From the NCBI GenBank assembly GCA_964016885.1, contig OZ024741.1, positions 412,619,249-412,683,248 of the forward strand: DNA of 64,000 nt. The letters are read 5' to 3'. Positions 53,844 to 64,000 of this stretch are shown piece by piece; position 1 is the first letter of the stretch; each line of letters begins with the position of its first letter. Under the pieces are notes generated by a model. It was not told the origin of the DNA, searched no databases, and worked only from the letters and a program-made list of their open reading frames with translations. Source of the DNA: Eledone cirrhosa. Taxonomy: Eukaryota; Mollusca; Cephalopoda; Octopoda; Eledonidae. The position numbers and the translations under genes were made by a program.

Positions 53844-56800
53844 GTGCCCCCACGCACCACCATTGTTATTACGTGGACCAATCATAAGCCAGAGCCCCCA
53901 CGCATCACCATTATTATTATTACGCGGACCAATCATAAGCCAGAGGCCTATACTATCGCTTGCCTGGTTGCCTTTCGATATATGATGGATGGATGGACTA
54001 CGGAATCCTGGAGAGTGGAGGAGAGAGAAAAATCTGGACGCTCAGCGACAAAGCCAAAGATAAAGACAAATTCACCTCGTGGACGAGAATGCGAGCACTC
54101 CTCTTTGTTTCGACCGCGGACGGCTAACATAACCCCATCGCCCCCCGCCCCCCACCGCCCCACCCCCCCAAACGCAATCCAAAACTTCAGAGTTGGTACC
54201 ATAAATGTAGGCACCTTAAAGGGTCGCGCTAACGAGGTTGTAGAAATGCTTGAACGTAAGGAGGTCGATGTTTGTTGTATTCAAGAGACCAGGTGGAGGG
54301 GTGGGTCTGCTAGATTCATTGAGGGTAAAAAACGATGTTATAAGCTTTTCTGGGCGGGAAACGACGATGGGCTGGGTGGAGTAGGAATCATGGTAGCAGA
54401 AAAGTGGGCAGATAAGATAATAGACGTAAATAGAGTGAACGACAGAATAATGAAAATAAGACTTGTCCTCAATAGAACTACAGTGACAGTAATATCTGCG
54501 TACGCACCCCAATCCGGACTGCCCGGCACTATAAAAGACAGATTCTATGAGACACTGATGCTCACTACCTCCCAAATAACCGACAGTGACTATATAATTA
54601 TTGCAGGCGACCTAAATGGTCACGTTGGACAACATTGTGACGGCTACGACGAAATCCATGGAGGCTATGGGTTTGGTACTAGAAATGAGGAAGGCTCCAG
54701 AATCCTGGAATTCTGTGACGCAAATAACCTAACTATCTGTAACACTAACTTCAAAAAACGTGACAATCACCTGATCACCTATAGATCCGGGGAACACACA
54801 AGCCAGGTAGATTATATCCTTACCAGAAGACGTGACAGAGTGTCTGTTGTAAACACTAAATCCCTCCCCCATGAAGAATGCACCTCCCAACATAGACTGA
54901 TAATTAGCGACCTCATAGTCAGGACGAGACGTACTCGACAGCAGAAGAGGACTATCCTCAGGAGAAAAATATGGAAGCTAAAGGACCCCACAGCCAGAAA
55001 TAAATTTCAAAGCATATTACTTGATGCTTTCGACAGTAAGGAAGAGCATTTAGAGTCGGACAATATAGAGGGACAGTGGGAATTTCTGAAAGCAAACCTG
55101 CTGATGGCGACAAACGAAGTCTGTGACTGGAGCAGGCCTGTAGGCAGGAGGAGAGTAACATGGTGGTGGAAGAGTAGGGTGGAGGGGTCAATTAAGGCCA
55201 AAAAGCAGGCTTGGAAAGTATGGCGGGATGGGGGAAGTAGAGAAGACTATCAAGTGGCCAGGAGGGAGGCTAGGAGACAAGTGTACTTCGCAAGAAGGGA
55301 AGCAGAGGAAAGAAAGTTCAAGCATGTTCTACAACGCGAGGACCAAAAACGTGAGGTGTTCAGGATTGCTAGGCAATGTGTCAAGGAAAACCGTGATATT
55401 GTCGGGGAGAAGTGTGTACTTAATGATGACGGCGTACTTGCCATCACCGACGCTGATAAGAAGGTAGCTTGGAAGTGTCACTATGAAAGGCTACTAAATG
55501 AGGAGAATAAATGGGAGAAAGACAGTCTCCCCCACATCGACCCAATAGAGGGACCAGCAGTGTTAGTCGAGGGTAGTATAATAAGTAAGGCAATCAAGGA
55601 TATGAAGACGGGTAAGGCGGCTGGGCCTTCGGAAATAGTTGCTGAGATGCTGAAGGCATCTGGCTCGGTGGGACACACCTTGGTCACCCGGATAGTTAAC
55701 CAAGTCATACAGAATGGGGTTGTTCCGAAGGACTGGCATAGCAGCATCATCGTTAACTGTTATAAGGGTAAAGGAGATGCCCTAGATAGGAGTAACTATA
55801 GAGGCATTAAATTAATCGACCAGGTCATGAAGTTCACGGAAAAAGTAATAGCGCAACTAATCAGAGAGAGAATTGACCTAGATGAAATGCAGTTCGGGTT
55901 TGTGTCAGGCAAAAGTACCACAGACGCTCTTTTCATTGTACGTCAACTACAGGAGAAGTACCTAGCTAAAGGTAAACCCCTCTACTTAGCTTTTGTCGAC
56001 TTGGAGAAAGCTTTCGACAGAGTCCCCCGTTCCATTATCTGGTGGGCCCTTAGAAAACTAGGTGTCGACGAATGGCTTGTGAGAGCTATACAAGCCATGT
56101 ATAAAGAAACAGTCAGCAAGGTTAGAATTAACAACGAATATAGTGAAGAGTTTAGCGTAAAAGTTGGCGTCCATCAGGGCTCTGTTCTCAGCCCCCTACT
56201 ATTTATTATTGCCCTTCAGGCTATAACAGAGGAGTTCAAGACCGGCTGCCCATGGGAACTCCTATACGCAGACGACCTGACACTCATAGCTGAATCAATG
56301 GCCGAGCTAGAGAAGAAATTCCAAACATGGAAGCACGGCCTAGAATCAAAAGGCCTTAAAATTAACCTGGCTAAGACTAAAGTTCTAGTTTGTAGGAAAG
56401 AAAATAAGGCGGCGGTCCCTTCCGGGAAATGGCCATGCTCAGTGTGTAGGAAAGGCGTAGGTAGAAACTCCATTTTATGTCCCAAATGCAAAGTATGGGT
56501 GCATAAAAGATGTAGTGGGATCACAGGTAAGCTAACTAAGAACTTAGATTTTACATGTGGGCGGTGCTCTGGTGCACTAAGTAGCAGCGAGTGCCCACAA
56601 AATACTAACTCTTTCAATTGCGCAGAGGGCTCTATAGAAATAGTGGACAGCTTCCGTTACCTGGGTGACAAAATCAGCAGTGGGGGAGGGTGCTCCGAAA
56701 GTACAGTAGCTAGAGTCAGAACTGGATGGAAAAAGTTCAGAGAGCTTATACCACTATTAGCCGCTAAAGGGTTCTCCCTAAAAATGAAAGGCAGGTTGTA

Positions 56801-57221
56801 TGATGCCTGCATACGAACAGCAATGTTACATGGCAGTGAGACCTGGGCATTGTGCGCAGAGGATATACGCAGACTAGAGAGGAACGAAGCTTGCATGCTC
56901 CGCTGGATGTGTAATAGTAATATACGTGAACGGCAAAGCATAAACGAACTAAGGAAAAAATTAGAAATAAGAGGGATCAGTTGTTGTTTACTCGAGAGTA
57001 GGCTACGTTGGTACGGACACGTGATGCGCATGAAAGTCGATAGCTGTATAACAAAGTGCAGGGCAATAAAGATAGACGGTAGCCACGGAATAGGCAGACC
57101 TAGAAAATCCTGGGACGAGCTGATAAACTCCGACCTCACACAATTACACCTCTCCAAGACAATGTCACTGGACCGAGACCTTTGGCGGTACTCAGTAATA
57201 GAGAAAACCCGCCTTACCTAA
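53844..57221 (+). CDS. RTE-like LINE ORF2-type protein, intact frame (EN, RT, PHD-like finger)
   Basis: An uninterrupted frame of 1125 codons. Residues about 115-345 form an AP-type endonuclease: 'INVGTL' (N121), 'IQETRW' (E148), 'SAYAPQ', 'AGDLNGHVG', 'QVDYIL', and 'SQHRLI' where many relatives have SDH. Residues about 560-830 form the RT: 'NCYKGKGDALDRSNYRGIKL', 'AFVDLEKAFDRVPRSI', 'GVHQGSVLSPLLFIIALQ' and YADD at 808-811. A C4HC3 PHD-like finger spans 865-908. The C-terminus has 'RLRWYGHVMRMK' to the end. The start is uncertain: residues 1-46 come from a ~48-bp tandem repeat, so M47 (53982) is a likelier start. The element nicks DNA and copies its RNA at the target; this copy may be recently active. 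Confidence 0.93.
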   Translation: MPPRTTIVITWTNHKPEPPRITIIIITRTNHKPEAYTIACLVAFRYMMDGWTTESWRVEEREKSGRSATKPKIKTNSPRGRECEHSSLFRPRTANITPSPPAPHRPTPPNAIQNFRVGTINVGTLKGRANEVVEMLERKEVDVCCIQETRWRGGSARFIEGKKRCYKLFWAGNDDGLGGVGIMVAEKWADKIIDVNRVNDRIMKIRLVLNRTTVTVISAYAPQSGLPGTIKDRFYETLMLTTSQITDSDYIIIAGDLNGHVGQHCDGYDEIHGGYGFGTRNEEGSRILEFCDANNLTICNTNFKKRDNHLITYRSGEHTSQVDYILTRRRDRVSVVNTKSLPHEECTSQHRLIISDLIVRTRRTRQQKRTILRRKIWKLKDPTARNKFQSILLDAFDSKEEHLESDNIEGQWEFLKANLLMATNEVCDWSRPVGRRRVTWWWKSRVEGSIKAKKQAWKVWRDGGSREDYQVARREARRQVYFARREAEERKFKHVLQREDQKREVFRIARQCVKENRDIVGEKCVLNDDGVLAITDADKKVAWKCHYERLLNEENKWEKDSLPHIDPIEGPAVLVEGSIISKAIKDMKTGKAAGPSEIVAEMLKASGSVGHTLVTRIVNQVIQNGVVPKDWHSSIIVNCYKGKGDALDRSNYRGIKLIDQVMKFTEKVIAQLIRERIDLDEMQFGFVSGKSTTDALFIVRQLQEKYLAKGKPLYLAFVDLEKAFDRVPRSIIWWALRKLGVDEWLVRAIQAMYKETVSKVRINNEYSEEFSVKVGVHQGSVLSPLLFIIALQAITEEFKTGCPWELLYADDLTLIAESMAELEKKFQTWKHGLESKGLKINLAKTKVLVCRKENKAAVPSGKWPCSVCRKGVGRNSILCPKCKVWVHKRCSGITGKLTKNLDFTCGRCSGALSSSECPQNTNSFNCAEGSIEIVDSFRYLGDKISSGGGCSESTVARVRTGWKKFRELIPLLAAKGFSLKMKGRLYDACIRTAMLHGSETWALCAEDIRRLERNEACMLRWMCNSNIRERQSINELRKKLEIRGISCCLLESRLRWYGHVMRMKVDSCITKCRAIKIDGSHGIGRPRKSWDELINSDLTQLHLSKTMSLDRDLWRYSVIEKTRLT

Positions 57222-57609
57222 ATACATAGTAAAACCTACTACAGCCAGTAGGCATCCCTAACAAAATACACCCCCGTCCCACCACCCACACCCATCCACA
57301 CCACCCCCTCCTATGTAAAGTTATGTTGGTGCCACAACAAACAGGCCGAAACAAATGAGATCGTGTATGTGTCACGACAAAAAAACACACAGTCCACGCT
57401 GTAATGTGTCCGTGTAGGCAACACGGTAAAAACCTCCCAGTCCCACACTGTAAATGTGGTTGGTGTTAGGAAGGGCATCCAACTGTAGAAAACCTGCCAG
57501 ACAGTCCTATGCGAGCAAGACAATCACTCTTGCCTCAAGTGGGAATACCCCCGTCCAAACCCATGCAAGCGTGGAACGCGGACGTTAAACGTTGATGATG
57601 ATGATGATG

Positions 57610-57612
<3 letters not shown>
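57222..57612 (+). mobile_element. 3' UTR and (GATGAT)n tail of intact LINE
   Basis: It contains the shared blocks 'agtccacgctgtaatgtg', 'ggttggtgttaggaagggca' and 'cccatgcaagcgtggaacgc', ending in (GAT)n. All RTE-like copies here end this way. Confidence 0.9.
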
Positions 57613-57640
<28 letters not shown>

Positions 57641-57712
57641 TCATCATTATCATTTTACGTCCGCTTTTCCCAGCTTGCAAGGATTGGAAATATATATATA
57701 TATATATATATA
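57613..57712. repeat. (TA)n and inverted LINE tail scrap
   Basis: (TA)n flanks 'atcattttacgtccgctttt', the minus-strand LINE terminus (57640-57690). Confidence 0.75.
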
Positions 57713-58109
57713 CCCATATGTATAACATTGAACTATGAAACCAAACCAATTTCTCTATTTTTTGTTTACTTTGGAAGATGAGAACAATTACCCAGAATGC
57801 AATGCAATCTAATTACTGAACTGAGGGGGAAATGGCCTAACAAAAGACAAAAGATGTAGATAAGGGTGTGATGGGGGAACTAAGGCGAGGGTTTTATTAT
57901 GGTAGACATATCAAATAGACAGACACAGTGAGATTGTAAAAGACTTTGGTAATAGTCTCGACACACCAGTTTACCATTCTTATAGTTCCACACCTGTCTT
58001 GTCGTTGTTGTTGCCTTTTATTCCCAAATAAACCATCTTCCAAGCAAACATCCTTAATTCATATGTGTTTATATGTGTATATGTATGTGTGTGTGTGTTC
58101 ACACATATG

Positions 58110-58141
<32 letters not shown>

Positions 58142-58178
58142 CATATGTATGTGTGCGTGCGCGCACACACACTCACAC

Positions 58179-58209
<31 letters not shown>

Positions 58210-58400
58210 CATGTATACATACATAATACAGGTACCTACTGAAGCACACACATATACACACATACACATACATATCCTTCACATGACCCCACCCCAGGAA
58301 CAACACAACCACACTGCCTACCATTTCTCTAATGTAACACAATAATTACTATTTGAAAATCTACCAATTTCGGGAGTTGTAGGAGCTGGTGGGGAGGGAT
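57713..58400. other. No recognised gene; dinucleotide repeats
   Basis: (TA)n, (GT)n and (CA)n at 58075-58260. The rest is unassigned. Confidence 0.6.
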
Positions 58401-58404
58401 TAGC

Positions 58405-58407
58405 ATC

Positions 58408-58468
<61 letters not shown>

Positions 58469-58515
58469 CAGTATTAGTATTAGTAGTAGCAGTAGCAGTA
58501 TTAGTAGTAGCAGTA
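58405..58515. repeat. (AGT)n microsatellite
   Basis: About 60 bp of regular agt units, then degenerate ones. Confidence 0.95.
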
Positions 58516-58627
58516 GTAATAATTGTTTCTACTTAAGGCACAAGAAGAGCAATGTTGAGGAGAGGGGCAAGTCGATTAAATCTACCCCCCAGTGCATTAC
58601 TGATACTTTATTTTATAAACCCCGTAA
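58516..58627 (-). mobile_element. SINE 3' half (left member of inverted pair)
   Basis: Minus-strand SINE from tail to the 'gggtttataaaataaagtat' block, where it stops abruptly at 58627. Confidence 0.88.
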
Positions 58628-58850
58628 GGTAGAGCATCAGACACTATGCTTCACGGCATAGAGTTATGAGCCTTTACATACTGATTTCAAATCCTGCTGA
58701 GGTTAGCTTTGCCTTTCATCCTTACGGGGTCGATAAAATAAAGTACCAGTAATACACTGGGGTCGATTTAATCGACTTTCCCCTCCTCCCCAATTACCTG
58801 TCTTGTGCCTATACTAGAAATCATCATTATTATTATTATTATTATTATTA
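58628..58850 (+). mobile_element. SINE (right member of inverted pair)
   Basis: A near full-length plus-strand SINE starting 'ggtagagcatcagacactat' directly at the break of the left copy and ending in (ATT)n. Confidence 0.9.
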
Positions 58851-59232
58851 TTCCTTGGGGAGACTCTGGGCATCGACGAAAATAAACGAGCCAATCTGTT
58901 CGGAAGAACTTTCGGGCCGGGGCCCATGAACAACTTCCAGAAACCCCTGGCGTAGCAGGAGCTTTGCCAGTTTGGGATAAACTCTACAGGCATGGAAGTG
59001 CTGTCAGCAGGGCCTGTCCAAGATGTGCGCAGGGCGACGAAACCGTCCTGCACGCACTCGTCCAGTGTCTGAGCATTGCTGACTTGTGTGCTTATGTCGA
59101 ACACCTCGCATGTAGGACAGATCCTGCTATCAGCTGAGTTCATCGTGGGGATTGCCCCGTTGTCTTCCTTTAGCTGGGAAGGGCAGGCAGTTTTTATCTG
59201 TCTGGTGGCCATGGCGAAAGAGATCATGTAGT
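58851..59232 (+). pseudogene. Tx1-like LINE C-terminal fragment
   Basis: It matches 61530-61805 of the next copy: 'ggggagactctgg', 'atgaacaacttccagaaa', 'CPRCAQGDETVLHALVQC'-like knuckle with frame breaks, and 'gtggccatggcgaaagagat'. It ends at 59232. Confidence 0.8.
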
Positions 59233-59244
59233 TAATGAAGAAAA

Positions 59245-62200
59245 CATTATTATTTTCGGAGAGGCTTGGATCTCGCCATACGGGCCATCTTCCTGGACCC
59301 AGAAGGTAAGTCGGTGGTATTGGACGTGACCGGCAGCGAAGGCAATGCTTTCAGCCGTTTATGTCCCAACTGGGGTAGGACGGCCAGATTTCTTCAGAGG
59401 TCTAGAGACCTTTCTTCTAACGTCCCGCTCTTTAGTGTTAGTGGGCGACTGGAACGGTATCTTAGATGCACGCTGGGATTATATGGGGCTAGTAGACAGG
59501 ACAAGAGGGTGTAAAAGCCTCAACAACCTGCTCAGACGTTTTGAACTGTCTGACAGGATTATCCGAATGTGCCAATGTGGACATGGGCAAACCACATCGG
59601 GTCATCCAGATCGTATTTAGATAGGGTATTCTGTAGGGAAGCAGATAAGGCTAGTGCAGGTTGTCCACAATTTAAAGTAGTCGACTACACGGACCACAAA
59701 TTTGTGATCTGTGAAGTTGACTCAGATAGACACCATAGGCAAGGGCCCGGCTACTGGAAGCTGAATGCGTCGTTCCCGGTGCGCAAAGCTTACAGAGACC
59801 GGATTAGCGAATTAGTTAAGCGTGCGTTGACGGGTGCGATCGTCAACAACAGGTGGTGGTTTACCCTGAAAGAGGCTATTAGAGTAGAATCAATAAGGTT
59901 TAGCAAAGGAGTAGTTATAGAGGAAAATAGAGTAGAGGGAGAGTTAATTAGAAAGCTAGAAGAGGCGTTTAGGACAGGCATCACAACCGACGTGCTTGCG
60001 GCGAGATTGGCACTCGACCAATTCTTCAACGCAAAGTATGAAGACTGCATTGTCACAGCTAGAGCACATGCTGTAAGACACGAGGGGACGAAAGCCATTC
60101 AATGGGCCTGGGTGTTGGAGGCGCGACGTGGCAACAAGTCCACAATTCGGTCTTTGCCTGATCAAAGCAGGCGCATGTTGCTCGAACCCGAGCAGATGTG
60201 TGTGCGTTTTCAACAGTACTTTGCTCGATTGTTCGGGAGCGGCAGGCCGGATCGGAGTATGGACTTCGGTGCATACCTGGACGGCATGCCGTGGCTCTCG
60301 ACGACCACAGCGCCGTGCTGCGAAAGGCCGATAACAGCCAATGAAATACGGGAAGCGACGTCTGACTGCACAAGGGGTAAATCGCCAGGTTTGGATGATC
60401 TACCCTATGAGCTTTATGCGTATATGCCAGACTTGTTTGGCGACCTCTTGGCAGATGTCTACTGCAACTGGCAGCAAAACGAGAGCATTCCCAGTTTTGT
60501 GAGCTGGGGAGCGGTGGCACTGCTGAGAAAAGACCCGAACAAGGGGGACGTTATAGAGAACTTCAGGCCCATAACTCTGCTAAACGCAGAGTTTAAGATT
60601 TTTGGCCAAGGTGTTAGCTAAGAGATTGGCGCTTGTTGTCGGTGATCTGGTGAGAGAGGCGCAGACATATGCCACTTTGGACAGATCTCGTCCCTCTTGT
60701 ACGTACTGGCCCTAAAGCCGTTACTTTACAAATTGGAGATGATGAGGGGGATCCCACGCGAACTGGGATGCAGGAGATCCATGTCAGCTTGCGTCGACGA
60801 CGTCACCGTGGTGGTGTCGAGCACCAAACACATCCAGATGTTCAACATCGCTCTCAAGGAATACAAAGTGGTGACAGGAGCAAAGATAAACCAGGAAAAG
60901 TCGGTGGACTTGCAATTCGGCACCTGGAGAGGCAAGTCCATGCCATCCATGATGGGGTCTGGTTCGGTCCGGACCTCTAGATGGAGAAAAGCTGGAGCAA
61001 GGTGACGAGCAGGGTGGCCTCTCTCACCCAGAAATGGGCCGAGAGGAGGCTGTCTCTGAAAGGTCAGGCAGAGGTGGCGAATGCGTACATAGCGTCCGTC
61101 ATCTGCTACCACCTGACCGACGTACCTTGCCCCCGCCCAACTCTGATCAAAATGGAGCGCCTTCTCTTCTGCTTTTTGTGGAAGGGACGTGCCCCCATGG
61201 TCAGACGATCCATTTGCTGTCAACACTCGTTGCGTGGAGGACTAGGCATGCCGTGGCTGATGTTGTTCAAACATGCACTGAGGCTGCGACATCGCAGGTG
61301 CTTCCTTGACAGTGAACAGGTGTGGTCGCCGTTTGCCAGACGTGCTTTTCCCCAGCTCGTCTCCTTGACGGAGCTGTAGTCTTGGATCAGGAAAAGACTG
61401 AGGGATACCGCTTGGAAGCTGGAATGTCTCCAAGCACTCACCGCCCTCTACCAGCTGGGCACTAGTATCGGTGGAACATCCACTTCGGCGTTCTATAGAG
61501 GGCTAGTGGAGGGAAAGAGCGACGACATTCTCGGGGAGACCCTGGGCGTCGAAGACGATCATCTGTTCGCTCTCTTCCAGAAAACTTTCTGACCGGGGCC
61601 TATGGACAACTTCCAGAAATCCCTGGCCTGGCAGTGCTACCGGGGAGCGTTGCCGGTTCGGTATAAGCTCTACAGGCATGGAGGTGCTGTCAGCCGAGCC
61701 TGTCCGCGCTGCACGCACTCGTTCAGTGCCCGAAGACTTAAAGAGGAGGAAGGGCAGGCAGTTTTCATCTGCCTGGTGGCCATGGCGAAAGAGATTGTGT
61801 GGTGGACAAGGTTGAAAGGGTTGAAGACGGACACTTTCCAATTCAGCCAATCCCTGATTAACTTTTTCAAGTTTCACTTGAAGAGGAAAATCAAGGTGGA
61901 GAGGCAAGTGCTGTCTTCTAGTAAGTTTGTTGAAAGGTGGGTGAAAGTGGCGAGTCTGATCCGAGTGAACGGGCCTGCTCTCAGTATGCGCCTGTAGACT
62001 GAGGAGTGGGGAAACTGAAAGAAGGCGCTTGCCCTGGTGGTCAGGGTGGCCGTGGTCTTTTGTGTGGTTTTCGCCACGAGTGACCCTCGGAAGTTTCCTC
62101 CCTATTGGGGAATTTTTGTTGTTTGAATTTTTTTGATATTTCTATCTTATTATAACCTTTTTTATACGGCCAAAACCCACTTTGTATCGTCCTGTACCGT

Positions 62201-62275
62201 TCTGTGCCGTCTGTAATGTTTTTCTTGATGTTAGCCCTTGTGGCCAATAAAGAAACCATTATTATTATTATTCTT
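59245..62275 (+). pseudogene. Tx1-like LINE, EN (partial), RT and C-terminus
   Basis: 5' truncated inside the endonuclease: 'VYVPTGVGRPDFFRGLETF', 'LVLVGDWNGILDARWDYMG', 'YLDRVFCREADKAS' and 'VVDYTDHKFVICEVD' (the DH pair). The 350-codon frame 59569-60621 continues into the RT: 'SDCTRGKSPGLDDLPYELY', 'WGAVALLRKDPNKGDVIENF' and 'RPITLLNAEFKIF'. A deletion near 60610-60690 removes RT motifs A and B. 'MSACVDDVTVVVSSTKHIQM' (motif C, VDD) and 'TGAKINQEKSVDLQFGTWRG' follow, then 'RRLSLKGQAEVANAYIASVI' and the C-terminus to 61995. The UTR ends 'gtggccaataaagaaacc' and (ATT)n. Family: L1-related Tx1 group. Inactive. Confidence 0.88.
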
Positions 62276-62880
<605 letters not shown>

Positions 62881-63082
62881 TTGTTGCACATGTACATACA
62901 CATATATGCATGTACATATGCATACACACACACATATATGCATGTGCATATGTACATATGCATACCCACACACACATATATGTATATATACATATATATA
63001 AACATATACATATCTATACACACATACTATATATATATATACATACTATATATATATACATACTATATATATATACACACAA

Positions 63083-63135
<53 letters not shown>

Positions 63136-63164
63136 TATAATTTATATATATATATATATATATA
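62881..63164. repeat. (CA)n/(TA)n-rich tract
   Basis: Alternating cacaca and tatata runs with tatgcatg units. Confidence 0.9.
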
Positions 63165-63385
63165 TAAATTCAGCGAGAATCGCATTTCAGCAGGTAGAAA
63201 AAGCGAAACGAAACGCAAAATCAGAGTTATGCTGGCAAGCGCTCCATAGTTAAAAAACCAGAACTAAACATATATGTGTTAAAACGCCATACAAAACTGA
63301 AAAAATGGTCAAGAAGGCATTAACCACCTAAGCCAAAAAACAAGTCAAGCTAAACAGGTCAAACAAAATAAATGATAAAATCATA
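63165..63385. repeat. Direct repeat, copy 1
   Basis: 'ataaattcagcgagaatcgc' through 'aagcgaaacgaaacgcaaaa', 'tatgctggcaagcgct' and 'aggtcaaacaaaat'. Repeated 632 bp downstream with only a few differences. Confidence 0.95.
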
Positions 63386-63796
63386 TATATATACACAGAT
63401 ACACATATATAACCGACCTGGACCCATTGGAATTGGTGGTAAAATCCTATATGCAGGGTTTCTATGACACCTAAATCAATAATACTGTCTGCTTAAAACT
63501 ATAAGCTTTTGCTATAATGATCGAACAAGGAATATCATGTTATCAACAGGTATTTTGCTCTGCGCCAACTTTGTGGATGACGCAGGGCTTTGTAAAAGCA
63601 CATGCGTAACTTACAAGGGGAAAAACCCCAGATTTTGGCAAATTAATTCAGTATGTGTAAATCATGCAAAAAATTGCATAAATAGCACAAATCGAATAAG
63701 TACTCAACCGGGTAGTTTTAAAATAAACTTATGCAATTAATCTGTCAATAGAATTATTAACAGGTTAATTGTAAGACTCGGGAGATTAATACAAAT
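63386..63796. other. Sequence between the direct repeats, no recognised gene
   Basis: AT-rich with a 67-codon frame (63537-63740) of unknown nature ('ANFVDDAGLCKSTCVTYKGK'). No RT, gag or transposase motif. Confidence 0.5.
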
Positions 63797-64000
63797 ATAA
63801 ATTCAGCGAGAATCGCATTTCAGCAGGTAGAAAAAGCGAAACGAAACGCAAAATCAGAGTTATGCTGGCAAGCGCTCTATAGTTAAAAAACCAGAACTAA
63901 ACATATATGTGTTAAAACGCCATACAAAACTGAAAAAATGGTCAAGAAGGCATTAACCACCTAAGCCAAAAAATAAGTCAAGCTAAACAGGTCAAACAAA
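63797..64000. repeat. Direct repeat, copy 2, running off the window
   Basis: It matches copy 1 base for base apart from isolated changes (for example ctccatag/ctctatag) and is still matching at the window end. Confidence 0.95.

Noticed and set aside
63165..64000. Firm call of an LTR retrotransposon
   Set aside because: No TG..CA ends, primer binding site, gag or pol motif can be seen between the repeats.

Overview
The window looks like a coleoid cephalopod genome, most likely an octopod. The evidence is a divergent Shaw/Kv3-type potassium channel gene split by an 11.3 kb intron, many copies of cephalopod-style tRNA-derived SINEs (a tail reading 'ggccttgtgcc..agtagaaac(aat)n' and a second type with a clear Pol III B box), extreme density of (TA)n, (CA)n, (ATT)n, (ACT)n and (GATG)n microsatellites, and layers of non-LTR and Penelope-like retroelements. 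The species call is inference; the SINE and microsatellite texture is seen directly.

Host gene: only one host gene is visible. A plus-strand voltage-gated K+ channel has a T1 exon at 6099-6665 and a membrane-plus-tail exon at 17963-19060, joined by a phase-0 intron (gtaagt...cag) and giving a predicted 554-residue protein. The intron is filled with mobile DNA: RLE-type LINE fragments, a Utopia-like fragment, a dead LINE RT, a Penelope-like GIY-YIG fragment beside a near-perfect 0.39 kb palindrome, and a Helitron helicase tail.

Mobile layout: 1-6 kb holds SINEs, RLE-LINE ends, a Penelope-like endonuclease (3.1-3.6 kb) and a Tx1-like LINE tail. 19.5-22.5 kb holds SINE, RLE-LINE ends and a 952 bp non-autonomous Helitron with both termini. 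22.7-27.8 kb holds two RTE-like LINEs meeting tail to tail. 28-30.5 kb is a minus-strand Penelope-like RT/endonuclease followed by a long G/T-rich tract. 32.4-35.7 kb is a Utopia-like element (PHD finger, RT, restriction-like endonuclease). 36-40 kb holds a piggyBac-type MITE, a mariner relic, and a Penelope-like relic inside 165 bp inverted repeats. 40.7-47.8 kb is a cluster of four truncated RTE-like LINEs. 49-53 kb holds LINE tails, a Tx1-like LINE and SINEs. 53.8-57.6 kb is an RTE-like LINE with an uninterrupted 1125-codon frame. 58.5-62.3 kb holds Tx1-like LINEs. The last kilobase carries a long direct repeat that runs off the window.

Most interesting signal: at least eight places carry compact hammerhead-ribozyme-like cores (CTGANGA, short stem II, GAAA(C/G), then a tiny self-complementary stem III ending in UH). 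Four of them also show a complementary stem I. Several lie about 0.5-1.5 kb downstream of Penelope-like fragments on the same strand. This fits the known association of Penelope-like elements with small hammerhead variants thought to act as dimers. Here the sequences differ while the helices are kept, and some sit at the centre of inverted duplications.
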